DNA of 64,000 nt, taken from positions 15,651,067 to 15,715,066 of the forward strand of contig OX344758.2 of the NCBI GenBank assembly GCA_947034885.2, read 5' to 3'. Source of the DNA: Thuidium tamariscinum. Lineage: Eukaryota > Streptophyta > Bryopsida > Hypnales > Thuidiaceae. Numbering within the stretch: position 1 is the stretch's first letter; each line of letters opens with the position of its first letter. This document shows, in pieces, positions 46,762 to 59,939 of the stretch. The position numbers were made by a program, and so were the translations under genes. Under the pieces are notes generated by a model. The model worked only from the letters and a program-made list of their open reading frames with translations. It did not search any database and was not told the origin of the DNA.

Positions 46762-49268
46762 ATGGCGGACTCTGCGATCCCTGCCGCTGTGCAGCGGAGC
46801 GTCTCCCAGCTTGAGGTTGCCGTGTTGGATTTGCAGAAGCAGATTCGATTGCTGGTTTCGCCGGAATCGCAGGAAGCGGTTGCGTTGCTGTCTGCCGCGG
46901 ACCGTGCTTTGTATTTCTTGGCTATCTCCAAAGCGACCAACGCGCTCTTTTGTCGTAAGTGCTCGCATATTTTGTCACTGGTCGGATGTAAGAGGTCGCT
47001 CTTGTCGTGCTGTAGTTCGAGCATTTTGCTGTTGTGGTCTGGACTTTGCTGTCGGCACTGCTTTCTGAAACTGTGAGTGGTTTAGTCGAAAAATTGAACT
47101 GGAATTTGCTGTTAGGGTTTAGGAATCGGATGCAGAATAGATTTGTCGGAAGGATATGATTCTTCTCGTTGATTGTCCTCTTGAATTTTCACATTGATAC
47201 TTTTCATTGGAGCATAGGAGTGATTGTTCTACCGTTACCGTTTTGTCAAGGTTACATTTCTGCCAAGAATTTGTCTCTTCTTGCAAAGGTTGACGCGGTA
47301 GTGGTTGTTAAATTTTTGTAGTAGACTTGTTGTCTCCAGGTTAAAACTAATATAGCTTCTACAGAGTACCCAATTAGGAGCCAGTATCAATTTGTGGATT
47401 GATGGCCCTTTCTTGTGAATCTCACGAATGTTCTTGAAATCGAAGTTGAAAATCTATTGGACAAATATTTAACCCTCGGATTCTGTTGGAACTTGCTTAG
47501 GAGTAGGGTTTCAAGGGGCAGTCAAGATTATTTGCAACCTCCAATCACAATCCCTGCTTTTTCCTACTCCATCAAAGTGTAGGAAGACAGAATCCTAAGA
47601 CATATTCATTTTCTGATAAACCCTAATAATATGTGTACATCAGAATCAACCTGTGGATTTTCTAATTTAGCTGGTGTCGAGAAGTGTGTCTTGTCCTTTT
47701 CAATTTCGTGGAGTCTTGCATAATTATCATGATATTTGTGTCTATGGCATCGACAACTTCTTCATGGTAATTCGTGACGCTGGGTGTCGTTATGGTGTGG
47801 GTATGCAGTGCACTTGAGGACTACAGGTCAGACTCCAGAGAAGCACGGTGTCAAATCTGAATTGGTATGATACTTGTGCCGTTATATTACTCTAATTTAA
47901 TGAATTCTCGTCACTTGGGTATTTTGCGTTTTATTTTCTGAGGTGGCCATCTGACCTGCAATGTGGTAACATGACTGCAGGAAAGGGTGAGCGTCTATCA
48001 TGATAAAGTTGCGCACGCCATAGACAGAAGTACAGGTAAATTGCACATTGATTCTTGCAGTGGGGTATTTCTCTTGTTTGTATTTTTACTGTTACTGTCT
48101 GAGTGCTTTGTAATTTATCGAGATGTTCTTGGTTGCGGGTTTATTCGAGGACATTGTAATTGGATTGTTTGCTGCATACAGCTATACACTCCATATTACT
48201 TACTATCCCTTTGTGTTTTACAGCCCCATCTAGACCAACATCTTCCGTTAACGTGCCAGCAGCAAATAGGTTCATCGAACATGCAATACCAGATTTGTCT
48301 GAAGGTATTCACATCACTTTCAGAGCTCTACTTTAGCGTTACTTATTTATCGTGATTTCTGACTTGCAAATATACTTCACATTGAGTGTTGGCGACCGGA
48401 TTCTTGAAACCTCTCAAAGTTCTCTTTAACCTATTTTACTTGTTTTGAAGAATAGTTGTTTATCTTGATGTAACGTAGAAAACTCATATCCAATTCCTTA
48501 AGATTTTCATGATAGTTCAGAGATGTGAAGTAAATGGTGACAGTTAGATATTGAGAATCTATTGAAAAAGGCAATATACAACTGTTGAAGAGTCAAAGCT
48601 TATTTTCGGAATTCTCATTCTATGAACAAAACTTGAAAATTCGTAAGTGACATGGTAACTAAATAGCTTGTGATGTAGAGTGTTGGAATCCTTTCAAAAG
48701 TTTGGACAAGACCCACAAATTTGTTTCTATTGTAATAATAGAATGCATTTCAAAACAGTTGAAAGTCACAGTAATGGGTTCCCTACCTTAGAATTCATTA
48801 AGTTGAAATTTCTGTAGAGTCCAAACTTCTGTCTAAATTATTGATTGTCACCTCCTCTTGTCTCAACTTTACCATTTACCACTAAGTTCTCTATGTTAGG
48901 TCAAATTCATTATGTTTGACTGTGAAGTTGAGATGAGTTGGAATATCTTCGATCACCTTTGACTGATTCGGAGATTTAATATGGAAGCCTTTCACAACTG
49001 GTTTCATATCTGTATAATGTGGAAAACGAAATCACTTAGTGGTACGTAAGCATGTGACTATGTTATCTCGTATGTTGCAGAACAAAAACATCAAGTCCGT
49101 GAGGTTAGCAGAAGGGGAAACAAACGGAGCATGACATGGGTTCGAAACCCTAATGAAAGCTCAACTCAAGCGAATAAAAGGCAATCGGTGATGGATGCAG
49201 CAGCTGCGTTTCTTGCAGAGGCTGCGAAAGATCTGGTTCCCATATCTGGTACCTCATCTGACGGTTAG
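46762..49268 (+). CDS. C1D: C1D/LRP1 family nuclear exosome cofactor
   Basis: Five exons: 46,762-46,954; 47,809-47,864; 47,981-48,035; 48,224-48,304; 49,081-49,268. All introns are GT-AG and phases agree, giving 190 residues. The Sas10/C1D domain spans about residues 8-105: helices around VQRSVSQLEVAVLDLQKQI, LSAADRALYFLAISKATNAL, then LHLRTTGQTPEKHGVKSELE and RVSVYHDKVAHAI. NVPAANRFIEHAIPDLS (about 109-127) matches the conserved region after the domain. The C-terminal tail has a basic RRGNKRS stretch and an alanine-rich helix. C1D/Rrp47 proteins bind RNA and the exosome nuclease Rrp6 in the nucleus, acting in rRNA and snoRNA 3' processing. Start chosen as the ATG opening the domain; it is preceded by a telo-box and diverges from the PGK-like gene. 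Confidence 0.92.
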
Positions 49269-50029
49269 CGTTTTTCCGAAATTCCAACTCTGCTATTTCC
49301 CACCTTGAAATCATTCTTCTAATGTGAATCCTTATTAGAGCCAAAGCACTTGGGGTTGTCTGGCTTTTTGGGTCTCAACCACATTATATGAAGCTGTCAA
49401 TTGGTGCAGGGAATTCAGAAATATTTTGATTATAGCTTAGTGAAGAGTGTCTTAGCACGACAAGCCAATTCCTTTTTGTGTTTTAGACCTACCACATGTA
49501 CCATAGCATTTGAAGGAACAATTCATTGATACTCCATCCCTCTACACTCTACAGAGTTCTATCGTGGTGTTCAATTGCATGTTTCCTCGATGACACGAAC
49601 TCCTACTAGCGAATACTCCGTATAATTTGGGGGCTCAGGATGGCACAGAGACGACTGAAATCTGCGAAGAACTGTTGCACTGAACTTAACCGGAAATTTG
49701 ACAGTCTGAAAGATGTTGGATACCTTATTAGTACAGGCTCATGAGGGCCTTGTCAAACCACCTCACTTTCGGCTCTTCACTTTCCCTGCAGATGTAACTT
49801 AAGTTACTAGCCTTTTTCAATGCAAGACTGCCTCACCTTCGGTGGTCCAGAGCCAATAATTCCTGGGTGCCAGACTTCAAGATTCCATACTAACTGCTTC
49901 TATTCTTCTGTGCTGTATCCGAAAATTACTGCTTATTTTCATTGGTAATGTTGAGACTTGGTGGAGATTTGTTTCATCTGGTCATTTTGTTTAAATAAAC
50001 TTTGGGCTTCGCTTTTCAACATCGATTCG
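49269..50029. other. C1D 3' region and tRNA upstream flank
   Basis: No further gene seen. Contains the 3' UTR of C1D and the region before tRNA-Asp; no clear poly-A signal was identified. Two CCTCAC(T/C)TTCGG blocks (about 49,760 and 49,831) are a small direct repeat. Confidence 0.5.
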
Positions 50030-50101
50030 GTCGTTGTAGTATAGTGGTAAGTATTCCCGCCTGTCACGCGGGTGACCCGGGTTCGATCCCCGGCAGCGGC
50101 G
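50030..50101 (+). tRNA. tRNA-Asp (GUC)
   Basis: A 72-base cloverleaf: acceptor GTCGTTG with CAGCGGC (two G-U pairs), D arm with TAGTGGTA, anticodon GTC at 50,063-50,065 (positions 34-36), extra arm, and T arm CCCGG-GTTCGAT-CCCGG. A and B boxes are intact (TAGTATAGTGG; GGTTCGATCC). No intron and no encoded CCA, as expected of a nuclear gene. Confidence 0.97.
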
Positions 50102-50134
50102 CATGTCCGAAAAGCTCACATGAGGAGAGCTTAC

Positions 50135-50151
50135 TTTTGATTGTTTTTTTT
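50135..50151 (+). terminator. RNA polymerase III terminator
   Basis: TTTT at 50,135-50,138 and a run of eight T at 50,144-50,151, about 35 bases after the tRNA. Confidence 0.7.
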
Positions 50152-51235
50152 CAAATTTTTTTGTTTGAGTACTTCAGTGCTTGATTCAATTGAAGATTTT
50201 AGTTTGAAAGGTTTAACCCTGAAACGTCTCAATCCTTTTTTGAGTTTTTGCACATTTTCACTTAAAGCTTTGTACAAATATATCATTTACTAGACTAGAA
50301 GGCCTCCGTTCATCATCTAGAATATGGATGTCAGAGTGCTTCAGGGTTAATTGGTCTACAAGGATAAGACTCCCTCTTTCGAATTATCAATGGCTATAAT
50401 TATGTAACAATGCAGTAAAAGTATACCTATGAATCCACACTATGAATTGCCATATCAATTGATTTTATCTTTTAATCTGTAAAGTACCAACTTTTATTTG
50501 CCCAAACACATTCAAAAGTGAAATGTGTGAAATTAATTTTAGAAATTTTTATAATACAAATTGCAAGATATCTACATTTGAAGTGAAGAAAACAAGTTTT
50601 TTTGCACATTAGGGGGGGGAGATTATTTGACCTTGAAACCTCATAGCTTAAATTTTTTGCACTACAAAGTTTTGAGGTTTATGATGGGAAATTGTATTGA
50701 AAGTTTGTGGAAAAAATTTTAAATACCTAATTTTCATTCTTAAGAAAATTGTTAAATAAAAATAGGTACAAGTTAGCAGGAAAATCTAAATTATTGATAT
50801 CTTTAAGATGGAATTAAATCAAACTAATTCCAATGGTGAGATTGCTTTAGTAAGAAAAATAAACCGTGCAAATCGTTTCTAAAAAATTGTATAAAAAAAC
50901 ACATTCAAAAATGAATTTCACAAGTTATTCTTCCAAATAGATGCTTAGACTACCCAAAAAATAAGATTGTCCAAAAATTTTACATTACTTATTCAAATAA
51001 AATAAATCAAAGCTTTCCATGTAGATAAAAAAAAATATAATCTATGAGTTGTTTTTTAAATTCAAAATTTTTTAATTTTTTTTACTTGATCTCCCATATT
51101 TTAAGCTTATTTGGGCATAACTTTTATTTTCGGCACTAATAGGGGAAAAAATCATATCCCAATAATGATTATAATTAAAAAAATTATCTTCAAAAAAAGT
51201 TTCAAAAAATTATGACAAAAATCAAGACCATAGAT
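50152..51235. other. Intergenic; nothing recognised
   Basis: AT-rich with long A and T runs; a run of seven G near 50,613. No gene or clear repeat. Confidence 0.6.
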
Positions 51236-51954
51236 GGGTGATTGCAAGAAACACTTGCCAATTTTGTTGCGTTTGGCTGATTTTTTCGGGAGTACTTTAA
51301 AATTAGAAAATTAATTTTTTTTAAATTTTAAAAATATGAATAGTCTATATACCTCTAAGATGAAGGTTTTCACCGAAGGAAATGGATAGAAAAATTCTCT
51401 AAGTAGGAGAACTTGAAAAGTGCCAAACCTCCAGAAAATACATACCTTCATGTTTTAATTAGGGAAAAATAGTCAAATAGATATTTTCAAAAAATAAAAA
51501 GTGGCCATTTGCAACAACTTTATGGAGATGGTCATTCACAAAAAAAAAAATAATAATAATATTTTATATGTTTCAAAATACAAGCAGAAGGGAGCTCACT
51601 TTGTAGACCTCCACACCACATAAAATTAACTATTTTTAAAAATCCTTCCCTGGAGAGCTAGAAGTCTATTAGAAGACCATCTCATCCAAATTTCATCTTA
51701 AAATCATTAAAAAAGGTACTCCATAGTACTAAAAACCCTAAACTACAAAGTGTGACATCCAATTGGGGTCTATTTTTGGATAGTAAATCATTTTTGAAAA
51801 TTATGAAAAAATTATGGAAGGTTTATGATAGTTATGAGTACCTTCCCTACAAATCTTGAGTCAATCAGAGCCAAAACACAAAAGTTATGGCCAAAAAACA
51901 GATCAGTACACGTAGCGTGACACAAAATAGGACAAGTGTTTCTTGCAATCACCC
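51236..51954. mobile_element. Family-A MITE (719 bp) with perfect 4-bp target duplication
   Basis: Ends GGGTGATTGCAAGAAACAC and GTGTTTCTTGCAATCACCC are perfect inverted repeats, flanked by AGAT on both sides (51,232-51,235; 51,955-51,958). The cleanest copy in the window. No ORF. Confidence 0.95.
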
Positions 51955-51958
51955 AGAT

Positions 51959-53569
51959 GCAATTTGTCAATTTGAAGGAACAATAGTCTTTTAGAGTGAG
52001 GATAAACCTCTAGTAGAATACTAAGTGGTGTTGCCGGAATCTAAATAAAAGTCAAGGTAATTATCTATAATTTAAGATCCAAAAGTAATTCAAAAATCCA
52101 TAATTTTCACCATAAGAGGTTTTTTCAGGGTACTAAGAGATTGTTTTAGTCTCGTTCTCCAATTTGTGAACCAATCATTGCTAGTCAGATTAAAAAAAAA
52201 TTAAAAACAATTTTAAATTTTTTTTTTAAAAATTAAAAAATTAAAAAAAAATTAATAATATATGATTACCTAATGTGGCAGTCTCTCTACCATAAATCGC
52301 TTGTAGAATAGATTTCAGCAAATTTCTATAGTCCGAAAACTCGTAATTTTCAATACAGTCAAAAAAAGTCTTGTGATTAAAGATTTAAATGTGACAAAAT
52401 AAAACCCATACACCCTTCCATGTAGATAACTTTCTAGCAATACCAAGAATATGAATGGGGGACACAATGTGAAAAATTAAGGACCTTATTAAAAAAAATG
52501 TTGAAGAATTTGAAATCATTCTTTACAAACTTGAACAATATTTAATTCCAATTGTTGAATGCCTAAATAAGTATTTCAACATGAAGGGCGTTCAATTTGA
52601 CTTGCATGTATGGTGTTTTTTTAAGATAGGATGTCTCATCTATAATTAAAGTAATCACAATCTCATTGTAACTTGTTAGTAATACATTTAGATTCTTGGC
52701 TAAAATGTGAGTCCTTTGAATATGAAAATTTGAGGTCAATTTTGAATACACCTATTATCAACACTTTGAAAATGCATATTTTTTTCATAAACTTCTAAAA
52801 AAATACATGCCAAGAGTTTATATAATCCCTTTTTTACCCCCAATAACCTTTACTAATAATTCAAACAATCTACTAATGAAAAACAAGCTCAAATGCAATC
52901 AAATTCTCATGTAGTTACCTTACCCCTTAAAGGTTTGTAGAGAATTGATTTTACCACATCATATGTGACTCTTAGAATATGAATTATGTACTAAAATATA
53001 GCAAGACAAATACCATTGCCTTGTTGATTCAATAATTAGTATCTTTAATTGAATGTCACTTTAACATCTTCACCTAATTAATATGTTGAAATAAATGAGC
53101 ATTTGTAGCTTCTACGATGTGTAGAAAGTGCAATGATGATTCAAATTAGAACTGTCATGTGCCATTTGAAGCAATTCAAGATGAATACAAAAAATCCACC
53201 ACTACAATATACCACACAATTGATGCACCTTTAATATCAAATACCAACATTGATGCACAACGTTGGTCAAATAACACCATGTTAGTAATGTCCGAAATTC
53301 CACTACCCATACCTTTCAAAATTCACTGCCATTTTACTCCCAAATCTCCAATTAGCTCACATTTTTCTTCACAAACCCTACTCAGGATAAAACTTTAAGA
53401 GCCTCCACTACAAACTTCGTACATAGCCTCAGAACCTTCAGCTCGGAATCCCAATCTTAAACCCTACGACTTGAGGTCTTCGGGTCGGCCAGATCATTGC
53501 ATTCCAGTCCACCTACAAGCACAGCGATGGAGGGACGGCAATCGTGGGTTTCAGTTTGAGTCGCCACTT
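51959..53569. other. Intergenic; dispersed repeat at 52,125-52,350
   Basis: No gene. 52,125-52,350 (poly-A/T region then AATGTGGCAGTCTCT) is another diverged copy of the repeat at 16,860 and 35,700. The 79-codon ORF at 53,159 has no known domain. Confidence 0.5.
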
Positions 53570-53689
53570 CCATCGTTGCAGATTCTCATCGTTTCGTAGG
53601 ATGTGTGCATACGCATTCTTCAACTACAACCATCGTTGCACATTCTCATCGTTTCATAGAATGTGTGCGCTCGCATGCTGCAACAACAA
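53570..53689. repeat. Two 60-bp tandem units
   Basis: CCATCGTTGCAGATTCTCAT and onward (53,570-53,629) is repeated at exactly 60 bases (53,630-53,689) with about 80% identity. It lies within the open frame that follows the F-box ORF on the minus strand. Confidence 0.75.
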
Positions 53690-53891
53690 CGACAACTAAA
53701 TTGAGAGAAGATGGAGCTTCCAAATGGTTTGCTACCCCTTTTGATTCCAACGACGGAAGGGAATCGATCCATCCACATTCGAAATCTCCAACCCCAAGCT
53801 CTCCTCTGAAACCCACTCTTGATGGATTCGAGCTGTAGCCCAAGAGTGTTTCGCAGGCAATCTCTCGGATACGCTCTCCTTGATTGGTCAA

Positions 53892-54146
53892 TCACCGCTT
53901 GGGGATTCGGAACTGCAAGATGAAGGTGACGAAGCTGTGGGAGTCGACGATGGCCTGCCAATGCCGGCACACGCAACTGGCGCGCACCGCCGCTCTGATC
54001 GGCATGCGGGCGAAGATGTGCACCAGAATCTCCTCGCTCAAGCTCCCCCAATCCACAGCGGAGAGGGAGAGGGACTCCTCCGACGGCTGGGACTTGGAGG
54101 AGTGAAGGTCGCGCGGGACTCCCAACTGAAAAATGCATTCGTACAT
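53892..54146 (-). pseudogene. F-box domain ORF, probably truncated
   Basis: 84 codons starting at ATG 54,146. Residues about 34-73 form an F-box: LSEEILVHIFARMPIRAAVR followed by ASCVCRHWQAIVDSHSF, with the usual Leu/Pro and CRxW positions. F-box proteins link substrates to SKP1 in SCF ubiquitin ligases and are normally several hundred residues long, with a C-terminal substrate domain. Here a TGA (53,892-53,894) ends the protein soon after the F-box. The same frame then stays open for 81 more codons (to 53,646) without a recognised domain. Either a nonsense mutation or a donor near AAGCG-GTGATT joining a distant exon could explain this. No such exon was found. Confidence 0.55.
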
Positions 54147-54759
54147 TTTGGAGAAGTCGAGGACGAAGCCGCAAGTGAAGAAAGCAATAGCGGAAATCGA
54201 GCGATCAGTTGAGGGTAACTAAGTTAAAAACTCTGCATTGGCGTTGGCTGGGGGGGAGCGGGGGGGAACGAATCAATCCCGGTATGTGCAGTCAGTGATC
54301 TCAACACTGCTCAAGAGAATCTCCCTGGAATTTACCGAAACCCGAAACTACGGCCACCAAAACCAGCACCATAATCACACGCTGTCGAAGTTTGAAAATC
54401 AAAAACACATAAAGATTGTGCACGACGTCTTCTGGCGATCACTACGCTCCAAATCGTCCAGGAACTCGTTACTAAAGTAGTCATAAAACATTGATGTGAA
54501 CGCGATCACTGCTAAGGGGTTACAGGTGAGACGCGTTCTCCAATCCGCAATTCCACAATAATGCTGCACCCGTAGAAACCTCTGGAGATCGATCGATCAA
54601 CCGAAGCAGAGGCGAGTGTACGAGGTTAAGAACTCTGCATTCACCCTGGCTATGGCGAGAGACGAAACCAGTCCCCAAACCACAACAACGCTCAAGAAAA
54701 CCTGCCCAATGCAAGAAAAATTGAACAAAAACCCATCAACACTACACCACCCCAATCGC
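54147..54759. other. Upstream of the F-box ORF; nothing firm
   Basis: Moderately GC-rich, with a G-run at about 54,249-54,267. TCCAAATCGT...ACTCGTTAC(T/C)AAAGTAGTCA (54,448-54,484) resembles blocks in the array at 54,760. Overlapping ORFs have no domain. Confidence 0.45.
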
Positions 54760-55110
54760 AAGCTGCCAACTAATGCTTGAGAATCGGAACCCAAGCAAAT
54801 TCTGCAAGGCTCCCGCAACCACTGAGCTCCAAATCGTTTCAGCAAATTGTTACCAAAGTAGTCACGAACCCTTGTTGCAAATTGATCAATCGATCAAACT
54901 CTTGAGCACCTACATCACAAGCGGCCAAAGCTCGAGAATCGGCGCCCCAAGAGATTCTACAAGGCTTTCCAACACACACTGAGTTCTAAACCCTTTTCAA
55001 AAACTCGTTACCAAAGAAGAGTAACGACTCCTTTTCGTGAATCTACCAATCAATCAACCACTTGAGCAACCAAATCACAAGCTGCTTGAGAATCGGAACC
55101 CAATTACTTC
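54760..55110. repeat. Imperfect tandem repeat, ~155-bp period
   Basis: Units open with CAAGC(T/G)GC...GAGAATCGG(A/C) at about 54,761, 54,916 and 55,074, and include TTGTTACCAAAGTAGTCACG-like and GATCAATCGATCAA-like blocks. About two and a half units, diverged. Confidence 0.6.
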
Positions 55111-55640
55111 TCAGTACTCCTTAATCGTTCCAGACACACGATCACTACTTAGAGCATGGCAATCACGAAACCCAAAGCACGCCAAATTCCCAGATTCTCA
55201 AACCTACCCCCCCTAAATTACTCCAACTCAACCACAAGCGACAGCCTACAAATTCGGCGACAACTCTAATTTCTGCGTGAAGTTGTGCGCATTGTGGTCA
55301 AATGCTCGGGAGTTATAGCCACGATCCCACGGGGAAGAAGCCCCTGTCGAAGCAGCTCGTGGCCCTTTCCAACTTACAAGGACGATGTCCCTCATGAGGG
55401 AGACGAACAAGTTTGGACTTTGGACCTGGGACCTTCAGTTGGACCGTGTGGGACCTTGGATGATTCGGAAGCTATAAATAGCAAGTGGCTGAAAAGTCCC
55501 TGAAAAGTACCCCACTGGACTGGCCTTGTGGGTGGGATCATAAACTCTGGAAACACAACATGTATCTCTGGGTGACGCCGAGTCCGTATCCCTCCGACCC
55601 ACTTGCGCCGCTGTCTGACTGCAATCTGATTTTTCTTTTT
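55111..55640. other. No gene; isolated TATA-like motif
   Basis: GC content is near 50% around 55,270-55,600. CTATAAATAG (about 55,472-55,481) resembles a TATA box, but no coding sequence follows. The 100-codon minus ORF (55,392-55,694) has no known domain. Confidence 0.4.
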
Positions 55641-56354
55641 CCTTTCCTTTTTTGACACAAATGAAATGGAATCTGCAATCTGATTTTCATTCATATAAAT
55701 ATGCCCTCAAGTTGCCATACCTACTCAGGTTGGTGGTGTTGTTTTTCAATTATTTCTTACTTTGGGAGTGGTGAAGCTATTTACATCCATGGAAATGGAG
55801 GAAACCTTACTGCAACGGGTGTGGATGAAAGTTTATTTATTCATCCAAAAGAATGTAAGGTAGAAGGTCCTCAAATGGACCATCTAAGCACTGAATCTGA
55901 ATTTCGGGCAGGTGAAACTTCTTGAAATATTTTTCAGTAAATTTTTATTGAAATACAAGAGGAATTGGCATCTAATTCAAGTTGTTTTACATTTTTTCCT
56001 TTCCTTTTTTGACACAAATGAAATGGGATCTGCAATCTGATTTTCATTCATATAAATATGCCCTCAAGTTGCCATACCTACTACTCAGGTTGTTGGTGGT
56101 GTTTTTCAAATATTTTTTACTTTGGGAGTGGTGAAGCTATTTACATCCATGGAAATGGAGGAAACCACACTACAACGTGTGTGTGGATGAAAGTTTATTT
56201 ATTCATCCAAAAGAATGTAAGGTAGAAGGTCCTGAAATGGACCATCTAAGCACTGAATCTGAATTTCGGGCAGGTGAAACTTCTTGAAATATTTTTCAGT
56301 AAATTTTTATTGAAAGACGAGGAATTGGCATCTAACCCAAGTTGTTTTACATTT
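55641..56354. repeat. Two direct 357-bp units
   Basis: 55,641-55,997 and 55,998-56,354 are about 95% identical, each starting CCTTTCCTTTTTTGACACAA. The start of each unit, read on minus, resembles the tail of the retroposed fragment at 38.2 kb. The end of each matches the dispersed repeat at 1,500-1,660. They differ by small indels (for example CTACTACTC against CTACTC). Confidence 0.9.
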
Positions 56355-59300
56355 TTTTGGATATTTTTGAATTAGTTATGAATTTTCAAACGAGACGTGT
56401 TGTAGGTCCCTATTTATGATCCTAGGTCCTTCTCAAAGTGTTCATTGTAGCTTCCTGAGAAAAATGGGAAAAACAAGGGAAATGATTGGCTCTTAGAATA
56501 ATGAATAATATTTTTCTTGATTCATTCAATGACTATGGAGCAGGGGTTTTATTTTGGTTTTTAGGCAAATGGTAATGTGGCCTTCCTTTCAAGAAGGTAT
56601 TAAGTTGATTGGCTCCTTAATTTAGGGGGCTTGAATTCAAGGAGGTCAATTTTAAGTTTATAATTTTGAATATGTAATTTTTGTATGCAATTTTGGCTTT
56701 GCATGACAGATGAAATGGCATTTTAGAAGCATGTTGGCAATGATATAGAGGGTTATTATTTCTATCTGGCATTTTTTGTCACATTTATCCTCATTTTTCT
56801 ATAGGCTTGAAGCTGCCCAATTTGCTTTTGAGGAAATTAGGCATTTAAATGCCTAAAAAAACCTTGCTATAGAAGTCAATTTAGTAACCACATCTAGTCC
56901 ATGCAACCACCATTTATAGGGTCCATTCTTAATGCCCGCTCCATTTCAGGAGATACCATTTTTTGAAGCTTTTCTGTAAGATAGAAAAACTTGTTAGATT
57001 TTTAGGAATATCATTTTATTTCAATTGATGCCTAGAAGCAAAAGTTATACTATAATAATCCCAAATTTCAACTTAGCAAGCAACAAAATAATTCCACAAA
57101 ACTTGAAATATTTTTTCTAGAAATATGTTTTTTATAGATTGTTATTTTATCTACATCAAAATTTTTAATTCATTCCATTTGGATTTGTCATGTGAAAGTT
57201 ATGGAGCATCTTTTTAAGAAAATAATATGTAGGAATTGTTTTTCAACTCTAGTTTCACATTTTTTTAATAGCAAAAAGTTCCACAAGGTTAATCTTGATT
57301 GGTAGAACAATATCACTACTAAGATTAGTGTGATTTAATTTCATCTTAGAGCTATTAATTTGAATTAGCATTTCTTTCTATCTTGCATTTGCTTCTTTTT
57401 AATAATTCTTGGTGAAATGAAAGTCACCTTCTTTTTTTCTTTTTTTTTAGACCTTAAATTCAATTTTTCATAATATAATTTTTTAATCCAAAAGAGTTCA
57501 AAATCTCATAAATTATTTTGCCAAAGTACCAAAATCAATGTTTTCTTCACTTTGAACACATTTATTTGGCAACATATGTAGTCAAAGTTTCTTAAATTTC
57601 TTCCACACATTCTCATACCAGTCCATTGCAAGATACTATAATTAGATATGCAAAAAATGACATATTTAATTTTTTGCCTTTGCACTAGAAATGGCAATTT
57701 TAAACAGTTTGTCATGAGAAAAGGCCTTACAACTTTAGAGGTTAATAAATGGGATAGTTGTCATTTATAAGAACTAGTAGACCTAAGGAATTCAAGGGTA
57801 CCCATAAACTTGTAATTATCTAAAATCCTTACTTTTATTTTCTTGACTATTGTAGATTGCACCTTCCACCAAAAAAATTTAAGTGACTGGAATGTTGAAC
57901 ACTTTTCAAACTTCTTATTATCCATTGTAAGCCAAAACACCAATTTTTTTTCATATTCTTACTAAGATGCACTTTTTCAAAGTGTATTGCCCATTTCTTT
58001 TATTTACCCCAAAAAAACTCTAATTTAAAACTAGATTATGTATTTGAATACAAGTTAGAAATTTATAGTGAATCTAGATTTCTAAGAAAATGAATATTGT
58101 TTGAAGTGCATCCTATACAAGGAGTAGATTTGGAATAAATTAAATCCTTTTTTGTTAAAAAATGCCACATGTCATCTTGTGATTGGTGTGAAATGACATG
58201 ACCCCTCGGAAATTTGACATAGAAATTTAATTTCAATACATCTTTGCAAATATCAAATCCTTACAAATTGTCTACTTGCCCACTTAATATATTGCTTAAA
58301 ATAATGTAATAAAAATTCCTATACTTAACCCCATAATAATGTGGGAGCATAAATTTTTTCAATAGATGTCAAAGAATCCTTTGATGTAGGACATAATTTA
58401 AAGGCAAAAACACTCATAAGTCATAACCATCCTTGTACCCATCTTTGTACCCATCTACCCATCTTTATATCCAAAACTTCTACTAAATGTGTTCCTAGAC
58501 ATCCAATAATATATCCTTCTAAAGCATCATTGAACTATCTCATTACTTAACAATGATTTATTGACTAAAGATTTTGTTAGTTTTTAGTTTTAGATACATC
58601 TATATGACAATTTCAGTGGTCTAGGTAGTTGCTACTTTGAAAATTCATAGAACATATATGCCATGTTTGAAAATTGATTCTTTTAAAACAAATTTAAATT
58701 CATGATTTTCAATTGCTAATAAGTACTACAAAAATATTATTTCATGAAAAGGTGTCTTGAACTATGTTGAATCACTTATGTTGAAATTTTGGATGTTTCT
58801 ATTTAAAGTGTGTGATAAAAAAAAATCCTATATTGGATAAAAGTGAAGATTTCATTCTCAAAATTTTGTGTGAAAAGGAAGTTCACTCTAACACAATAAA
58901 GTAGATAAGCCAATTACCACCATCATTTACAATTTAAATATCTTGTGGCCAACTCCAAGAAGGATACATTTTTTTTCTCAATAATGGACATATTTCACAA
59001 ATCAAACCCAAATAGAATTATAATTTTACAATTAAAATTACTATCTCTATGAATTTTTGAAGCGGTCTATCTAGAATTAAAAAATTGCCTATACAAGAGA
59101 ATCAAAAGTATCCTTCAAACAACCTATAATGGACATTCCATATACCTATCAGCACTTGAATATCAACTAGCCAATGACAACATGACCCAAATTTGAATTG
59201 ATGCACTAAAATTGTCACAAAAGTAAATGGATTTGGATGAGTTCTTTCATAGGAGTGGGGCCAAAAATAGGATGGCAGAAATAGGAAGCTAGTGGAAATG

Positions 59301-59939
59301 GTTGGTCTACCTTACTTTGACCTCCAATGACTACTCTTTTTTTAAAGCAAATAATTGACACTTTACTATAACATTTTTAGGGGAGCATTTAAATGCCTAA
59401 TTTCTTCAAAAAAAAATTTCAGCTTCAAGCCTATAGAAAAAAAGAAGGAAAATGTGTTGAAAATATGCCAAGCAACAATAATGCCATGCACACCATTGCC
59501 ACAATGTTTCAAAAATCACATTTCATGTGTTGTGCAAAGCCAACACATACCAAAACTACATACAAAAATTACGTATTCAAAATTGCATACTCAAATAAGG
59601 CCACCTTCAATTAAAGTCCCCAAAATGAAGTCCAAGAAACTTAGAACCTTCTTGAAAGAAAGACCACATAACCATTGGTCCAAAAAAAAAACACCAAAAA
59701 ACAACTATGCTTTACAATACCCCAAAGGATGATTTCCATGTTGACTAGCCCCATACAACATTCTATCCAGGATGATTAATATTTACAATCAAGGCTTTTT
59801 TTTTCTTTGTTTCTTTTTATGAAATGCCAAAGTGGCTACATAAAATGTTAGAGTGGTACTCGAAATTTCAACATTCATCCACATATTGGATATAAAATAT
59901 CACATTCCTACTCACTCATTAGGAAAGTAACCCCTCATT
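56355..59939. other. Intergenic, AT-rich; no gene
   Basis: 3.6 kb with only short ORFs; the two overlapping ORFs near 59,355-59,732 are lysine-rich and show no domain. No clear repeats or RNA genes were seen. Confidence 0.6.

Noticed and set aside
46582-47076. 164-codon ORF starting upstream of the C1D ATG
   Set aside because: It reads through the first donor site; the domain starts at MADSAIP (46,762), and the intron begins after residue 64.
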